From: Altibacter sp. HG106
GTDB lineage: Bacteria > Bacteroidota > Bacteroidia > Flavobacteriales > Flavobacteriaceae
DNA length: 64,000 nucleotides
NCBI RefSeq assembly: GCF_028561755.1
Contig: NZ_JAQQTD010000004.1
Location: 310,001-374,000, forward strand
Direction of reading: 5' to 3'
Shown: positions 1 to 10,546 of the stretch, one piece after another
Layout of the letters: every line of letters starts with the position of its first letter
Numbering within the stretch: the stretch's first letter is position 1
Translations under genes and position numbers: made by a program
The notes under the pieces: generated by a model
Seen by the model: only the letters and a program-made list of their open reading frames with translations
Database searches by the model: none
What the model was told of the DNA's origin: nothing

Positions 1-134
1 GCCTGTGAGCGTGCGATCAGTTCTAAATGACCGTGATGCAACGCTCCCATGGTTGGAACCAACCCAATAGGGGCGTTCATCTTGTAATACGCCTCGAGTA
101 CATCTCGAATAGAATCTTTATGGTGGTACACCAT
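1..134 (-). CDS. panC: Pantoate--beta-alanine ligase (pantothenate synthetase), N-terminal part
   Basis: Read on the reverse strand, the frame opens with ATG at 134 and runs off the left edge, giving about 44 residues. The segment GLVPTMGALHHGHL is the signature of PanC and contains the H-x-G-H nucleotide-binding element of this ligase family. PanC joins pantoate and beta-alanine using ATP in the cytoplasm, the last step of pantothenate (vitamin B5) synthesis. The gene is divergent from the GT5-like gene at 242, with about 107 bp between them. The C-terminal part lies outside the window, so overall length and remaining active-site residues cannot be checked. Confidence 0.9.
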   Translation of the reverse strand, partial: MVYHHKDSIRDVLEAYYKMNAPIGLVPTMGALHHGHLELIARSQ

Positions 135-195
135 GGGTTACGAATTAAAAGGGCAGCAAAATTAAGATATTAAGGGCAATATGCATAAATTTTCG

Positions 196-203
196 TACTT
201 TTG
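196..203 (+). promoter_or_regulatory. Candidate -7 promoter element for the GT5-like gene
   Basis: TACTTTTG matches the Bacteroidota -7 consensus TAnnTTTG and sits 38 bp before the ATG at 242. I do not see a good TTG at the expected -33 distance, so this is a half-match only. Confidence 0.4.
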
Positions 204-241
204 CGCTTGTTTTAAAAGCAGTATCCGAAAAGTCCAAATTT

Positions 242-1051
242 ATGAAAGATAAAAGAGTCTTGTATGTGTCTTCTGAAGTGATTCCTTACCTTCCGGAGAC
301 CGAGATTTCTTCGATGTCGTTTGAAGCCCCACGAATGGTGAACAACAATGGCGGTCAAATCCGAATTTTCATGCCGCGGTATGGTAATATCAATGAACGA
401 CGCCACCAATTGCATGAAGTTATTCGCCTTTCCGGGATGAACCTGGTGATTAATGATATGGATATGCCGCTGATTATTAAAGTGGCCTCGATTCCAAAAG
501 AGCGGATGCAGGTGTACTTCATAGATAATGACGAGTACTTCAAACGCAAAGCGACTTTTGCCGATGAGGACGGAAATCTGTTTCCAGATAATGACGAGCG
601 AGCCATCTTTTTCGCAAAGGGAGTTATTGAAACGGTGAAGAAATTAAATTGGGCACCCGACATTATTCACGTGCACGGTTGGTTAGCCTCCTTACTCCCA
701 CTATACCTTCGGAAGTACTATGGCAACGAGCCCTTATTTGATAACAGCAAAATAGTGACCTCTATATACAATCAAGGCTTCGATGCTACGTTAGATAAGA
801 ACTTGATTGAAAAAGTCACCTTCGACGGTATTGATAAAGAAACGGTAGCCTTACTGGAAGAACCTACCTACGAAAATCTCATGCAACTCGCTGCTGAACA
901 TTCCGATGCGGTAGTTGTGGGGTCTGAAGAAATGCCTGCTGCATTATCTGCATACCTCGAAAGCACTGATAAACCTGTGTTAAAGTTTCCCAACAAGGAG
1001 GAATTTGAGCAGGCGTATTTAGACTTTTACCAATCGCAAGTATTGGATTAA
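242..1051 (+). CDS. Glycogen/starch-synthase-like protein, N-terminal GT5 domain only
   Basis: The 269-residue product starts KRVLYVSSEVIPY, the opening strand of the GT5 glycogen/starch synthase catalytic domain, and later has DIIHVHGWLASLLPLYL, matching the D-x-x-H-x-H-D-W region of that fold. Two things differ from true GlgA. The ADP-glucose-binding K-x-G-G-L motif expected after the first strand is absent (ETEISSMSFEAP is there instead). The whole C-terminal glycosyltransferase half is also missing, since normal GlgA is about 470 residues or more. The protein ends cleanly at a stop with no remnant after it, and the next gene starts 20 bp later. I infer a conserved non-catalytic or altered-function domain rather than a recent truncation. 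No partner glycogen genes are nearby. Function is uncertain. Confidence 0.75.
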   Translation: MKDKRVLYVSSEVIPYLPETEISSMSFEAPRMVNNNGGQIRIFMPRYGNINERRHQLHEVIRLSGMNLVINDMDMPLIIKVASIPKERMQVYFIDNDEYFKRKATFADEDGNLFPDNDERAIFFAKGVIETVKKLNWAPDIIHVHGWLASLLPLYLRKYYGNEPLFDNSKIVTSIYNQGFDATLDKNLIEKVTFDGIDKETVALLEEPTYENLMQLAAEHSDAVVVGSEEMPAALSAYLESTDKPVLKFPNKEEFEQAYLDFYQSQVLD

Positions 1052-1071
1052 TTTATCACAAGAAATTGTAT

Positions 1072-2685
1072 ATGAAGATTAAGAAGCTATTGCCCACTAT
1101 TTTGGCAATCTTAGGAGTACTCATTGTGATGGCTTCCTGTGAAGAAGATTTCAACACCTTAGGTTCTGAAGTGATCGATCAAGACATTGAAATTCCGGAT
1201 ACGGTTTTCGATGTGGTCGCCTATAGCCGAAAACTTCCTCCGATACGCACCAATGTGCTCCCTACAAATCAATTGGGTATTTATAACGACCCTAACTATG
1301 GAACCATGCGCGCGAATGTACTCGGACAAGTACTCTTGCCTCAAGGCCTTCAGGATCCTGATTTTCCAAATGACGGCCCAAATGCCGATACCGGTGATCC
1401 CGGAGACGAATTTGAGATTTCGAAGGTGTATTTGCATATTCCGTTCTTTAACGATGCGAGTACTAATAGTGACGGCGATACAACATTCACGCTAGATTCG
1501 GTCTATGGGAGTGAGCCTATGAACATCACTTTTTACCGTTCTAACTACTTCCTCAGAGATCTTGATCCCGATTCAAATTTTGAAGATCCTCAACCGTATT
1601 ACTCTAACCAGGCTTCTCTCTTTGAACAGTTTTTATCGGACGAACTAGGGCGACTTGAAAACTTTGTGCCTTCCAACGAAGCGATTGAAATCATTACGGC
1701 GACCGATACCATTAATTATGATCCCGGATTACTCGTGGAGTTCACTCCAGATTATTTTCAGGAGAACATCATCGATCAAGAAGGGGAAGAAGTATTGTTG
1801 ACGAATGAAAACTTTAAAAATTATTTTCGCGGAATCTATATGGAGGTAGAAGAAGCTGCCGATGGGAACTTGTTCCTATTCAATCCAGACAATGCGAACG
1901 TGACCATTTATTTCACCAGCAATACGGAAGAGCGAGATGAATCTGGAAACCGACTCACGGATGATGCTGGGAATATTATCCGCGTGAACGGATCTTTTGA
2001 ATTGCCGTTCAATGGCATTACGGTAAATACCTTCGATACCGAACCCCTGCCTACCGATCTTCAGACAGCCTTGGCAAACCCCAATATTTCTGAAGGGGAA
2101 GAGACACTGTATCTACGTGGCGGTGGCGATGGAATCATCACCTATATTGAAGTGCTAGAAGGGGATGCCGATGGAAATGGTATTCGTGATATTGACGACA
2201 TTAGAACCGAAAACTGGTTGATTAACGATGCCAATTTGAAGTTCTATGTAGATCAGAGCAAGATTGTCGGGGGTGCTTCAGAGCCCGACAGAATTCAAAT
2301 TTTCAATGTGAACAACGGCGATGTTCTAATCGATTATTCTTTCGATTTTACCGCGGGGTTAGCCGCTTCCGAAGCCTTGACAACCCACCTGGGGAAATTA
2401 GAGCGTGGCAGTGATAACAATGGCGAGTTCTATAAAATTCGAATCACAAACCATCTCAATGATGTTATTCGTAAAGACTCAACCAATGCGGCGCTCGGAC
2501 TTGTCGTGACACAAAACGTACTGTTTACAGAATTTAGTGAAGTGCGTTTGTCGCAGGCACCCGGACTCAATAGTGTGCCCCAAGGCGTTATTCTTTCTCA
2601 TGAAGGCACTGCCTTGCACGGAAATCTTAGTTCCGATATCGACAAACGATTACGCCTGGAGATTTTTTATACCAAACCCGATTAA
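1072..2685 (+). CDS. DUF4270 family lipoprotein
   Basis: This is a 537-residue predicted lipoprotein. I chose the ATG at 1072; the in-frame TTG at 1066 would only add two residues. The signal peptide MKIKKLLPTILAILGV is followed by a lipobox ending VMASC, so the mature protein would start at Cys and be tethered to a membrane. The segment after it (EEDFNTLGSEVI) is typical of DUF4270 proteins, a family nearly restricted to Bacteroidota. The rest is rich in Asp and Asn with beta-type character and has no catalytic motif I recognise. It lies 20 bp after the GT5-like gene and 12 bp before glmS, so the three are probably co-transcribed. The role is unknown, possibly cell-surface. Confidence 0.8.
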   Translation: MKIKKLLPTILAILGVLIVMASCEEDFNTLGSEVIDQDIEIPDTVFDVVAYSRKLPPIRTNVLPTNQLGIYNDPNYGTMRANVLGQVLLPQGLQDPDFPNDGPNADTGDPGDEFEISKVYLHIPFFNDASTNSDGDTTFTLDSVYGSEPMNITFYRSNYFLRDLDPDSNFEDPQPYYSNQASLFEQFLSDELGRLENFVPSNEAIEIITATDTINYDPGLLVEFTPDYFQENIIDQEGEEVLLTNENFKNYFRGIYMEVEEAADGNLFLFNPDNANVTIYFTSNTEERDESGNRLTDDAGNIIRVNGSFELPFNGITVNTFDTEPLPTDLQTALANPNISEGEETLYLRGGGDGIITYIEVLEGDADGNGIRDIDDIRTENWLINDANLKFYVDQSKIVGGASEPDRIQIFNVNNGDVLIDYSFDFTAGLAASEALTTHLGKLERGSDNNGEFYKIRITNHLNDVIRKDSTNAALGLVVTQNVLFTEFSEVRLSQAPGLNSVPQGVILSHEGTALHGNLSSDIDKRLRLEIFYTKPD

Positions 2686-2697
2686 ATAGGAGCTATT

Positions 2698-4545
2698 GTG
2701 TGTGGAATTGTAGGATATATTGGAAATAGAGAGGCGTACCCCATCATTCTGAACGGCTTGAAACGCCTAGAATATCGTGGGTATGATAGTGCTGGAGTTG
2801 CTTTGTATGACGGAAACGATATACAATTATCCAAAACTCAGGGAAAAGTTGCTGATCTAGAGGAAAAAGTAGCCAAGGAAATCGAAACGAAAGGAACCCT
2901 GGGAATTGGGCATACACGCTGGGCGACTCACGGTGTGCCAAACGATGTGAATTCACACCCCCATTATTCCAACAGTGGTGATTTGGTGATTATCCACAAT
3001 GGAATTATCGAGAACTACGCGTCGATCAAAAAAGAACTTAGCAATCGCGGCTACACCTTTACAAGCGACACCGATACGGAAGTTCTGGTCAATTTGATTG
3101 AAGAAATCAAAAAACAAGAAAATGTAAAGCTAGGGAAAGCGGTTCAAATAGCACTAAACCAAGTGGTTGGGGCGTATGCTATTGCCGTCTTTGACCGAAA
3201 GAAACCCGATGAAATCGTGGTGGCCAAACTGGGAAGTCCGTTGGCCATTGGAATCGGGGATAATGAATTTTTCGTAGCAAGTGACGCTACTCCTTTTATA
3301 GAATTTACCAACAATGCGATCTATCTGGAAGATGAAGAGATGGCCATTGTACGGCGGAATAAAGAAGTAAAAGTTCGAAAAATTAAGGATGATCGATTGG
3401 TTGATCCTTACATTCAGGAACTGAAGTTGAACTTAGAACAGATCGAAAAAGGAGGATACGAGCATTTTATGCTGAAAGAGATCTACGAACAGCCTTCGGT
3501 TATAAAAGACACCTATCGTGGCCGACTACTAGCATCGCAGGGTATCGTGAAGCTGGGGGGATTAGAAGATCATATTCAGAAGTTCACCCACGCCGATCGT
3601 ATCATCATTGTGGCGTGTGGTACCTCTTGGCACGCAGGCTTGGTAGCCGAGTATATTTTTGAAGATCTGGCACGCATCCCAGTGGAAGTGGAATACGCTT
3701 CCGAATTTCGCTATAGAAACCCCATAATTACCGAAAAAGACGTAGTGATCGCCATATCACAGAGTGGGGAAACCGCCGACACCCTAGCAGCCATAAAGCT
3801 TGCCAAAGAAAAAGGGGCATTTGTATACGGAGTATGTAATGTGGTAGGATCTACCATTTCCAGAGAAACACATAGCGGTACCTATACGCATGCCGGACCC
3901 GAAATTGGGGTGGCGTCCACCAAAGCCTTTACCACTCAGATTACCGTTTTAATGATGATCGCCCTTCGTTTGGCCAAGGAAAAAGGGACGCTTTCACAAA
4001 CAGACTATATGCTTCATCTCAACGAGCTAAGCAGAATTCCAGGACACGTGGAAGAAGCTTTGCGTTCTGACGAGAAGATTCAAGAGATAGCGGCCATCTT
4101 CAAGGACGCGTCTAACTTCCTCTATTTGGGTAGAGGGTATAATTTCCCGGTAGCTTTGGAAGGCGCGCTTAAGCTGAAAGAGATCTCATATATTCATGCG
4201 GAAGGCTATCCTGCCGCAGAAATGAAACACGGTCCCATTGCGTTGATCGATGAACACATGCCAGTAGTGGTTATTGCTGTGAATAGTAACCACTATGAAA
4301 AAGTAGTGAGTAACATTGAGGAGATCAAAGCGCGCAAAGGAAAAATTATTGCTGTAGTTACAGAGGGGGATACTACGGTGAAAGAATTGGCCGATTACAT
4401 TATGGAAGTGCCACGCACTCCAGAAACACTAACGCCACTAGTAACTACGATTCCCTTACAGTTACTGTCGTATCACATCGCCGTGATGCTCGACAAGAAT
4501 GTTGATCAGCCACGGAATTTAGCAAAATCGGTGACGGTAGAATAA
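2698..4545 (+). CDS. glmS: Glutamine--fructose-6-phosphate aminotransferase (isomerizing)
   Basis: GlmS makes glucosamine-6-phosphate from fructose-6-phosphate and glutamine, feeding peptidoglycan and LPS precursors. The 615-residue product begins MCGIVGYIG, placing the catalytic Cys right after the initiator. This fixes the start at the GTG codon at 2698, which is preceded by a purine-rich AGGAGC. The glutaminase domain (about residues 1-220) shows GIGHTRWATHG and HNGIIENY. Two SIS sugar-binding domains follow (ACGTSWHAG, SQSGETADT, and later LGRGYNFPVALEGALKLKE). The C-terminus ends LAKSVTVE, as in the family. Length is normal. No glmS ribozyme is visible upstream; only 12 bp separate it from the lipoprotein gene. 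Confidence 0.97.
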   Translation: MCGIVGYIGNREAYPIILNGLKRLEYRGYDSAGVALYDGNDIQLSKTQGKVADLEEKVAKEIETKGTLGIGHTRWATHGVPNDVNSHPHYSNSGDLVIIHNGIIENYASIKKELSNRGYTFTSDTDTEVLVNLIEEIKKQENVKLGKAVQIALNQVVGAYAIAVFDRKKPDEIVVAKLGSPLAIGIGDNEFFVASDATPFIEFTNNAIYLEDEEMAIVRRNKEVKVRKIKDDRLVDPYIQELKLNLEQIEKGGYEHFMLKEIYEQPSVIKDTYRGRLLASQGIVKLGGLEDHIQKFTHADRIIIVACGTSWHAGLVAEYIFEDLARIPVEVEYASEFRYRNPIITEKDVVIAISQSGETADTLAAIKLAKEKGAFVYGVCNVVGSTISRETHSGTYTHAGPEIGVASTKAFTTQITVLMMIALRLAKEKGTLSQTDYMLHLNELSRIPGHVEEALRSDEKIQEIAAIFKDASNFLYLGRGYNFPVALEGALKLKEISYIHAEGYPAAEMKHGPIALIDEHMPVVVIAVNSNHYEKVVSNIEEIKARKGKIIAVVTEGDTTVKELADYIMEVPRTPETLTPLVTTIPLQLLSYHIAVMLDKNVDQPRNLAKSVTVE

Positions 4546-4583
4546 GCGTTTTTCACTCCATATTTTTGGTGTATTTTTAGAGG

Positions 4584-5324
4584 ATGAAAGTCATTAATCT
4601 GCTCTCAGGACCTCGAAACATATCCACAGCACTTATGTATGCCTTCGCGCAGCGAGATGATTGTGCGGTGATGGATGAGCCTTTCTACGGAAATTACCTA
4701 CAACGGGCTTCTGTCACCATTGCGCATCCTATGAAAGAGGCGATAGTCGATGCTTTAGGTGCTCGGGAGGAAGAAATCGTTGGTGCCATTCAAAACAAAT
4801 CGCTAGAAAAACATGTGTTTGTAAAGGGAATGGCCCACCATATTCTTTCGGAGGATCCAATCTTTTTACTGAATTGGAAGAATGTATTGCTCATTCGCGA
4901 CCCTCAGAAATTGATTGTTTCTTTTTCAAAAGTGATTTCTCATCCTACATTAGATGATATCGGTCTTAAAAAATCGGTTTGGCTATTCAACTATCTGAAA
5001 AAACACAACGCTACGCCACTGGTTATCGACAGCGATGAATTGATGAAAGCTCCAAAATCGTACCTTCAATTGCTCTGCGGAAAATTAGAAATTCCCTTTC
5101 AAGAATCCATGTTACAATGGTCAAAGGGCGGTATCCCGGAAGATGGTATTTGGGCGAAACACTGGTACGCCAACGTGCATGCGACAACCGGCTTCAAACA
5201 GCAACAGCCGAAAGAACTTCCCGTGCCAGAACATCTTCAGTCGTTATTCGAGGAGGCAAAGCCGTTATATGAAACATTGCAACCACATATTCTAAAAAAC
5301 AATTCTTATGCTACAGACTTTTAA
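4584..5324 (+). CDS. Sulfotransferase-like P-loop protein
   Basis: The 246-residue protein opens with INLLSGPRNISTALMYAF, a 5'-phosphosulfate-binding loop of the PAPS sulfotransferase fold, and continues with MDEPFYGNYL and VLLIRDPQKLIVSFSKV, the second PAPS-binding element (RDP...S). It has no signal peptide and is probably cytoplasmic. Its last 17 bases overlap the aminotransferase gene at 5308, indicating translational coupling and a shared pathway. The acceptor substrate cannot be told from sequence. An AT-rich stretch with TATTTTTG at 4561-4568 before the ATG may be its promoter. Confidence 0.7.
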   Translation: MKVINLLSGPRNISTALMYAFAQRDDCAVMDEPFYGNYLQRASVTIAHPMKEAIVDALGAREEEIVGAIQNKSLEKHVFVKGMAHHILSEDPIFLLNWKNVLLIRDPQKLIVSFSKVISHPTLDDIGLKKSVWLFNYLKKHNATPLVIDSDELMKAPKSYLQLLCGKLEIPFQESMLQWSKGGIPEDGIWAKHWYANVHATTGFKQQQPKELPVPEHLQSLFEEAKPLYETLQPHILKNNSYATDF

Positions 5325-6210
5325 TGAGAAGAATCGACACCTTAAGGTATATATCAAAGACCGATTATATTCCAGAGAAGCCGCAAAAGTATCCGTGTTT
5401 GATAGTGTGGTGCAGGGCGGTGATGCCGTATGGGAAGGACTTCGAGTGTATCCTGAAGGGATCGTCTGTTTGGATGCGCATTTAACCCGCTTACAGGAAA
5501 GCGCAAAGACTTTGGCGTTTGTGGATATACCTTCCAAAGCAGTCATTAAAGAAGCCATCAAAAAAACCTTGGACGCTAACGACATGACCACTGATACGCA
5601 CATCCGCTTGACACTCACCCGGGGAGAGAAGATTACAAGCGGGATGGATCCCAGACTGAATCAAAGCGGATCCTGTTTGATCGTGTTGGCCGAATGGAAA
5701 CCTTTAGTATATGATAATGATTCCGGAATTAAAGTGATTAGTACGAGTCAGCGTCGCAACGCCCCACAATTTCTAGACAGTAAGATCCATCACAATAATC
5801 TATTAAATAATATTCTGGCGAAAATTCAAGCGAACGTCGCCGGAAAGGATGCCGGATTAATGCTAGACGAGCATGGTTTTGTTGCCGAACTAAACGGTAG
5901 CAATCTTTTCTTGGTAAAAGAAGGTAAGGTGTTCACTCCGCATGCGCATGCCTGCTTGCCGGGCATCACCCGAAAGACGGTCATCGAAATGTGCGAGGTA
6001 ATGAAAATTCCACTGATCGAGAAGAATTTGTCATTGTCGGATTTTATCAATGCAGAGGGTGTTTTCGCTACGGGAACCATGGGAGAATTAACGCCCGTGG
6101 TAGAAATTGACGGTCGGTCGATCCCCAAAGAGGATGCCGTGATGAAATCAGTTTTGAACCATTTTTCGGAAGCAATTCGATCGTATTGTGAGCCGCTTAC
6201 TTCCACCTAG
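5308..6210 (+). CDS. Aminotransferase class IV (branched-chain or D-amino-acid type)
   Basis: This is a PLP enzyme of 300 residues with the fold-type IV pattern: RLTLTRGE near the middle of the N-terminal half, SKIHHNNLLNNILAK containing the presumed catalytic Lys, LDEHGFVAELNGSNLF (the E-x-x-x-x-N cofactor-binding segment), and FATGTMGELTPVVEIDGR near the end. These are shared by IlvE, D-alanine aminotransferase and aminodeoxychorismate lyase. Without ilv or pab genes nearby I cannot choose between them; the FATGTMGELTPV end looks more like the IlvE/DAAT side. The start ATG lies inside the end of the sulfotransferase-like gene (17-base overlap), so the two products are made together. Confidence 0.75.
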   Translation: MLQTFNEKNRHLKVYIKDRLYSREAAKVSVFDSVVQGGDAVWEGLRVYPEGIVCLDAHLTRLQESAKTLAFVDIPSKAVIKEAIKKTLDANDMTTDTHIRLTLTRGEKITSGMDPRLNQSGSCLIVLAEWKPLVYDNDSGIKVISTSQRRNAPQFLDSKIHHNNLLNNILAKIQANVAGKDAGLMLDEHGFVAELNGSNLFLVKEGKVFTPHAHACLPGITRKTVIEMCEVMKIPLIEKNLSLSDFINAEGVFATGTMGELTPVVEIDGRSIPKEDAVMKSVLNHFSEAIRSYCEPLTST

Positions 6211-6229
6211 GCAATTGTCAATCAAAAAT

Positions 6230-6251
6230 CCCAAAAAAACTAAATTTTGGG
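6230..6251 (+). terminator. Weak hairpin after the aminotransferase gene
   Basis: CCCAAAA (6230-6236) and TTTTGGG (6245-6251) can pair around an 8-base loop. No clear T-run follows, and the right arm abuts the atpD -33 element, so this is a weak terminator candidate. Confidence 0.3.
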
Positions 6252-6283
6252 TTGCTGAATTTAAAAGGAAAAAACTATCTTTG
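6252..6283 (+). promoter_or_regulatory. atpD promoter (-33 TTG, -7 TATCTTTG)
   Basis: TTG at 6252-6254 and TATCTTTG at 6276-6283 are separated by 21 bases, matching the Bacteroidota housekeeping promoter. The predicted leader to the ATG at 6345 is about 55 nt. Confidence 0.75.
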
Positions 6284-6338
6284 CACCGTTAAAAACAGGG
6301 GTAGTAAATAGACCCTTAGACTACTATAAATTAAATAG

Positions 6339-7850
<1,512 letters not shown>

Positions 7851-7928
7851 CTTAGTGCTGAGATTTGAGATGTTAGTTCAAAGAGAAATGACTAACTTCT
7901 CGATACTCATTACTCAATACTAAACAAT

Positions 7929-8207
7929 ATGTACTTAGAAATTGTATCTCCCGAAGCTTCTTTAGTGAGTGGTGAAGTGAATTCTGTAACCGTTCCGGGT
8001 GTCGAAGGAGAATTTCAAATGCTTAATAATCACGCCCCGATTGTATCTATTTTAGAAGCGGGGAAGGTAAAGTTTGACGGAAACCCGACGATTGCTGAAG
8101 GATTCGAAAAGAAGTTTACGAAAGACGACCAAGGAAAGTGGGTCCTTGAAATTACCAGTGGTACCGTTGAGTGTAATAATAATAAAGTGATTGTTTTAGC
8201 CGATTAA
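7929..8207 (+). CDS. atpC: F1F0 ATP synthase subunit epsilon
   Basis: This 92-residue protein starts MYLEIVSPEASLVSGEVNSV and contains EGEFQMLNNHAPIVSIL, the beta-sandwich signature of the epsilon subunit. It couples rotation of the central stalk to the catalytic head. It is shorter than the E. coli protein (about 139 residues) because the C-terminal helical hairpin that acts as an inhibitory brake is absent. This short form is usual in Bacteroidota. It is co-transcribed with atpD and followed by a strong terminator. Confidence 0.95.
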   Translation: MYLEIVSPEASLVSGEVNSVTVPGVEGEFQMLNNHAPIVSILEAGKVKFDGNPTIAEGFEKKFTKDDQGKWVLEITSGTVECNNNKVIVLAD

Positions 8208-8230
8208 TAAACAATCTAACCTTATAGAAG

Positions 8231-8264
8231 AATCCCAAATTTCATGCGAAATTTGGGATTTTTT
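8231..8264 (+). terminator. Rho-independent terminator after atpC
   Basis: A perfect 13-bp stem (8231-8243 with 8248-8260) with loop ATGC is followed by a T-run to 8264. It ends the atpDC transcript just before the convergent glpF gene. Confidence 0.93.
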
Positions 8265-8283
8265 ATTCTGAATGATTGCTGAA

Positions 8284-9018
8284 TCATAGTAGTAGAAGAT
8301 ACACTACAGCGGCTAAAACGCCGCCTGCAATGGGTCCAGCGACGGGAATCCAGGCGTACCACCAATGGGTAATTCGATGTTTCATGGGTACCAAAGAATA
8401 CACAATACGCGGACCTAGATCTCTGGCAGGGTTGATAGCATATCCTGTCGTTCCACCCAACGACAAGCCTACCGCCCATACCACCAATGCCACCGGCAAC
8501 GCGCCTAAAGACCCTAATCCAAAAGCGACTACACCTTCGTTTTCAAGTGTCAATTCAGGGTCGGCAATATAAAATACAGCGATGAGCAATACAAAGGTTC
8601 CAATAACTTCACAAAAGAAATTAAGAGGAATGTTCTTGATGGCAGGAAGGTTGCAGAAAGTAGCCAACTTGCTGGCACCGTCTTCGGTAGACTCATAGTG
8701 ATCTTTGTAAAATATCCATACCGTAAAAGAGCCTAACATGGCTCCAATAAATTGAGCAAGAATGTAGCTAGGCACCGAGGTCCACTCAAACAAACCGGCC
8801 ACTGCCAACGCTACGGTAACGGCAGGATTGATGTGGGCACCACTATAGGGTCCGGCGACGAGTACGGCTACATAAACAGCTAATGCCCACCCGGTGGTAA
8901 TCACGATCCATCCCGAATTTTCTCCATTCGTATTCTTTAGAAGAACATTGGCTACAACTCCGTTTCCAAGCAGCATAAGTAAAAAGGTTCCTAATATTTC
9001 AGCGATAAATGGACTCAT
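8284..9018 (-). CDS. glpF: Aquaglyceroporin, glycerol uptake facilitator
   Basis: This 244-residue inner-membrane channel of the MIP family has both hallmark NPA boxes: HINPAVTVALAVA in the first half, and GYAINPARDLGPR in the second, where the Asp after NPAR is typical of glycerol-conducting members. Six hydrophobic helices plus two half-helices can be read. It is the last gene of glpD-glpK-glpF on the minus strand, 21 bp after glpK, which converts the imported glycerol to glycerol-3-phosphate. MIP channels conduct water and small polyols, so the operon context decides the substrate. Confidence 0.95.
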   Translation of the reverse strand: MSPFIAEILGTFLLMLLGNGVVANVLLKNTNGENSGWIVITTGWALAVYVAVLVAGPYSGAHINPAVTVALAVAGLFEWTSVPSYILAQFIGAMLGSFTVWIFYKDHYESTEDGASKLATFCNLPAIKNIPLNFFCEVIGTFVLLIAVFYIADPELTLENEGVVAFGLGSLGALPVALVVWAVGLSLGGTTGYAINPARDLGPRIVYSLVPMKHRITHWWYAWIPVAGPIAGGVLAAVVYLLLL

Positions 9019-9039
9019 AATTAGTACGTGTTATGTTTT

Positions 9040-10536
9040 TTATTCCTCAATCCATTGGGTGCTTCGGGCCACTGCCTTATGCCATTGATCAATGGTTTCT
9101 TTTATTTCTTTAGAATCTTTCGTTGGCTCAAAACGTTTGTCTTCCGTCCATTGTTCTTGGAGGTCGTTTATGGAGTTCCAATAGCCAACGGCGAGTCCGG
9201 CTAAATAAGCGGCACCCAACGCAGTGCTTTCCAACTCTTTCGGTCGGGTTACGGGAAATTCAAAAATGTCGCTTTGAAACTGTAGCAAAAAATCGTTTGC
9301 GCTAGCTCCTCCATCCACACGTAATTCACTTCCTTCGGTATTGGCATCGGCTTCCATGGCTTTTACAATATCATATACCTGAAACGCAATTCCTTCAAGC
9401 GCCGCTCTCGCGATATGCGCCCTACTGGTGCCTCGGGTCAGCCCAATAATAGTTCCCCGGGCATAACTGTCCCAATGCGGCGCGCCCAGGCCGGTCAGGG
9501 CGGGCACAAAGTAAACTCCACCGTTATCCTCTACCGAACTTGCTAGCGTATTGGTTTCCGAAGCCGTATTGATGATCTTTAATCCATCGCGAAGCCACTG
9601 AATGGCAGCACCTCCTACGAAAACACTTCCTTCAAGGGCGTATTCCACTTTTTCTCCAATCTTCCAGGCAATCGTTGTCAGCAAGTTGTTTTTGGAATAT
9701 ACCGGTTCGGTACCGGTATTCATCAATAAAAAACAACCAGTTCCGTACGTATTCTTTACCATTCCTTTGGAGGTGCATAGCTGACCAAACAAAGCGGCTT
9801 GCTGATCTCCGGCGATACCTGCAATTGGAATATTGGTGGCAAATAGCCCGTCGTAGGTTTGCCCAATTATGGTGCTACTATCTACTACCTCAGGTAGGAT
9901 CTGTTTTGGAATGTCTAATAAGGAAAGTAACGCGTCATCCCATTTCAGACTATGAATATTAAATAGCAAGGTTCTACTGGCGTTGCTTACATCCGTAAGG
10001 TGCTCTTGGCCATCTGTCAACTTCCAGATCAACCACGTATCGATGGTTCCAAAGCAAAGCTCGCCTTTAGCCGCTTTTTCACGAGCTTCGGGAACAGTAT
10101 CTAAGATCCATTTCAGTTTGGTTCCTGAAAAATAGGCGTCTAAAATGAGCCCGGTTTTCTTTTTGAAGGTTTCAACATACCCTTCTTGCTTAAGTTTGTC
10201 GCAATATTTAGAGGTGCGCCTGTCCTGCCAAACGATAGCCCGATGAATGGGTTTCCCCGTTTTTCGATCCCACACCAAGGTTGTTTCACGCTGATTGGTG
10301 ATCCCAATAGCGGCAATATCGTGGCCCGAAATTCCGCAGGTTACCATAGCTTCTTGGATCGCTACCCATTGCGATTCCCAAATCTCCATTCCGTTGTGTT
10401 CTACCCAACCCGACTTCGGAAAGTATTGCTTAAAATCCTGTTGCCCCACGCCCACTTTTTCCCCTTTATAATTGAAAACAATAGCGCGCGAAGAGGTCGT
10501 TCCTTGATCGATGGAGAGTATGTACTTTTCTTTCAT
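9040..10536 (-). CDS. glpK: Glycerol kinase
   Basis: This 498-residue FGGY-family kinase phosphorylates glycerol with ATP, trapping it in the cell. The N-terminus has [15 protein letters not shown], the phosphate-binding loop. [18 protein letters not shown] and AIVWQDRRT form the glycerol site, [13 protein letters not shown] contains the catalytic Asp region, and [15 protein letters not shown] is the second FGGY signature. Length is normal. It lies between glpD and glpF in one operon. Confidence 0.98.
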   Translation of the reverse strand: MKEKYILSIDQGTTSSRAIVFNYKGEKVGVGQQDFKQYFPKSGWVEHNGMEIWESQWVAIQEAMVTCGISGHDIAAIGITNQRETTLVWDRKTGKPIHRAIVWQDRRTSKYCDKLKQEGYVETFKKKTGLILDAYFSGTKLKWILDTVPEAREKAAKGELCFGTIDTWLIWKLTDGQEHLTDVSNASRTLLFNIHSLKWDDALLSLLDIPKQILPEVVDSSTIIGQTYDGLFATNIPIAGIAGDQQAALFGQLCTSKGMVKNTYGTGCFLLMNTGTEPVYSKNNLLTTIAWKIGEKVEYALEGSVFVGGAAIQWLRDGLKIINTASETNTLASSVEDNGGVYFVPALTGLGAPHWDSYARGTIIGLTRGTSRAHIARAALEGIAFQVYDIVKAMEADANTEGSELRVDGGASANDFLLQFQSDIFEFPVTRPKELESTALGAAYLAGLAVGYWNSINDLQEQWTEDKRFEPTKDSKEIKETIDQWHKAVARSTQWIEE

Positions 10537-10546
10537 AACTGTAAAT

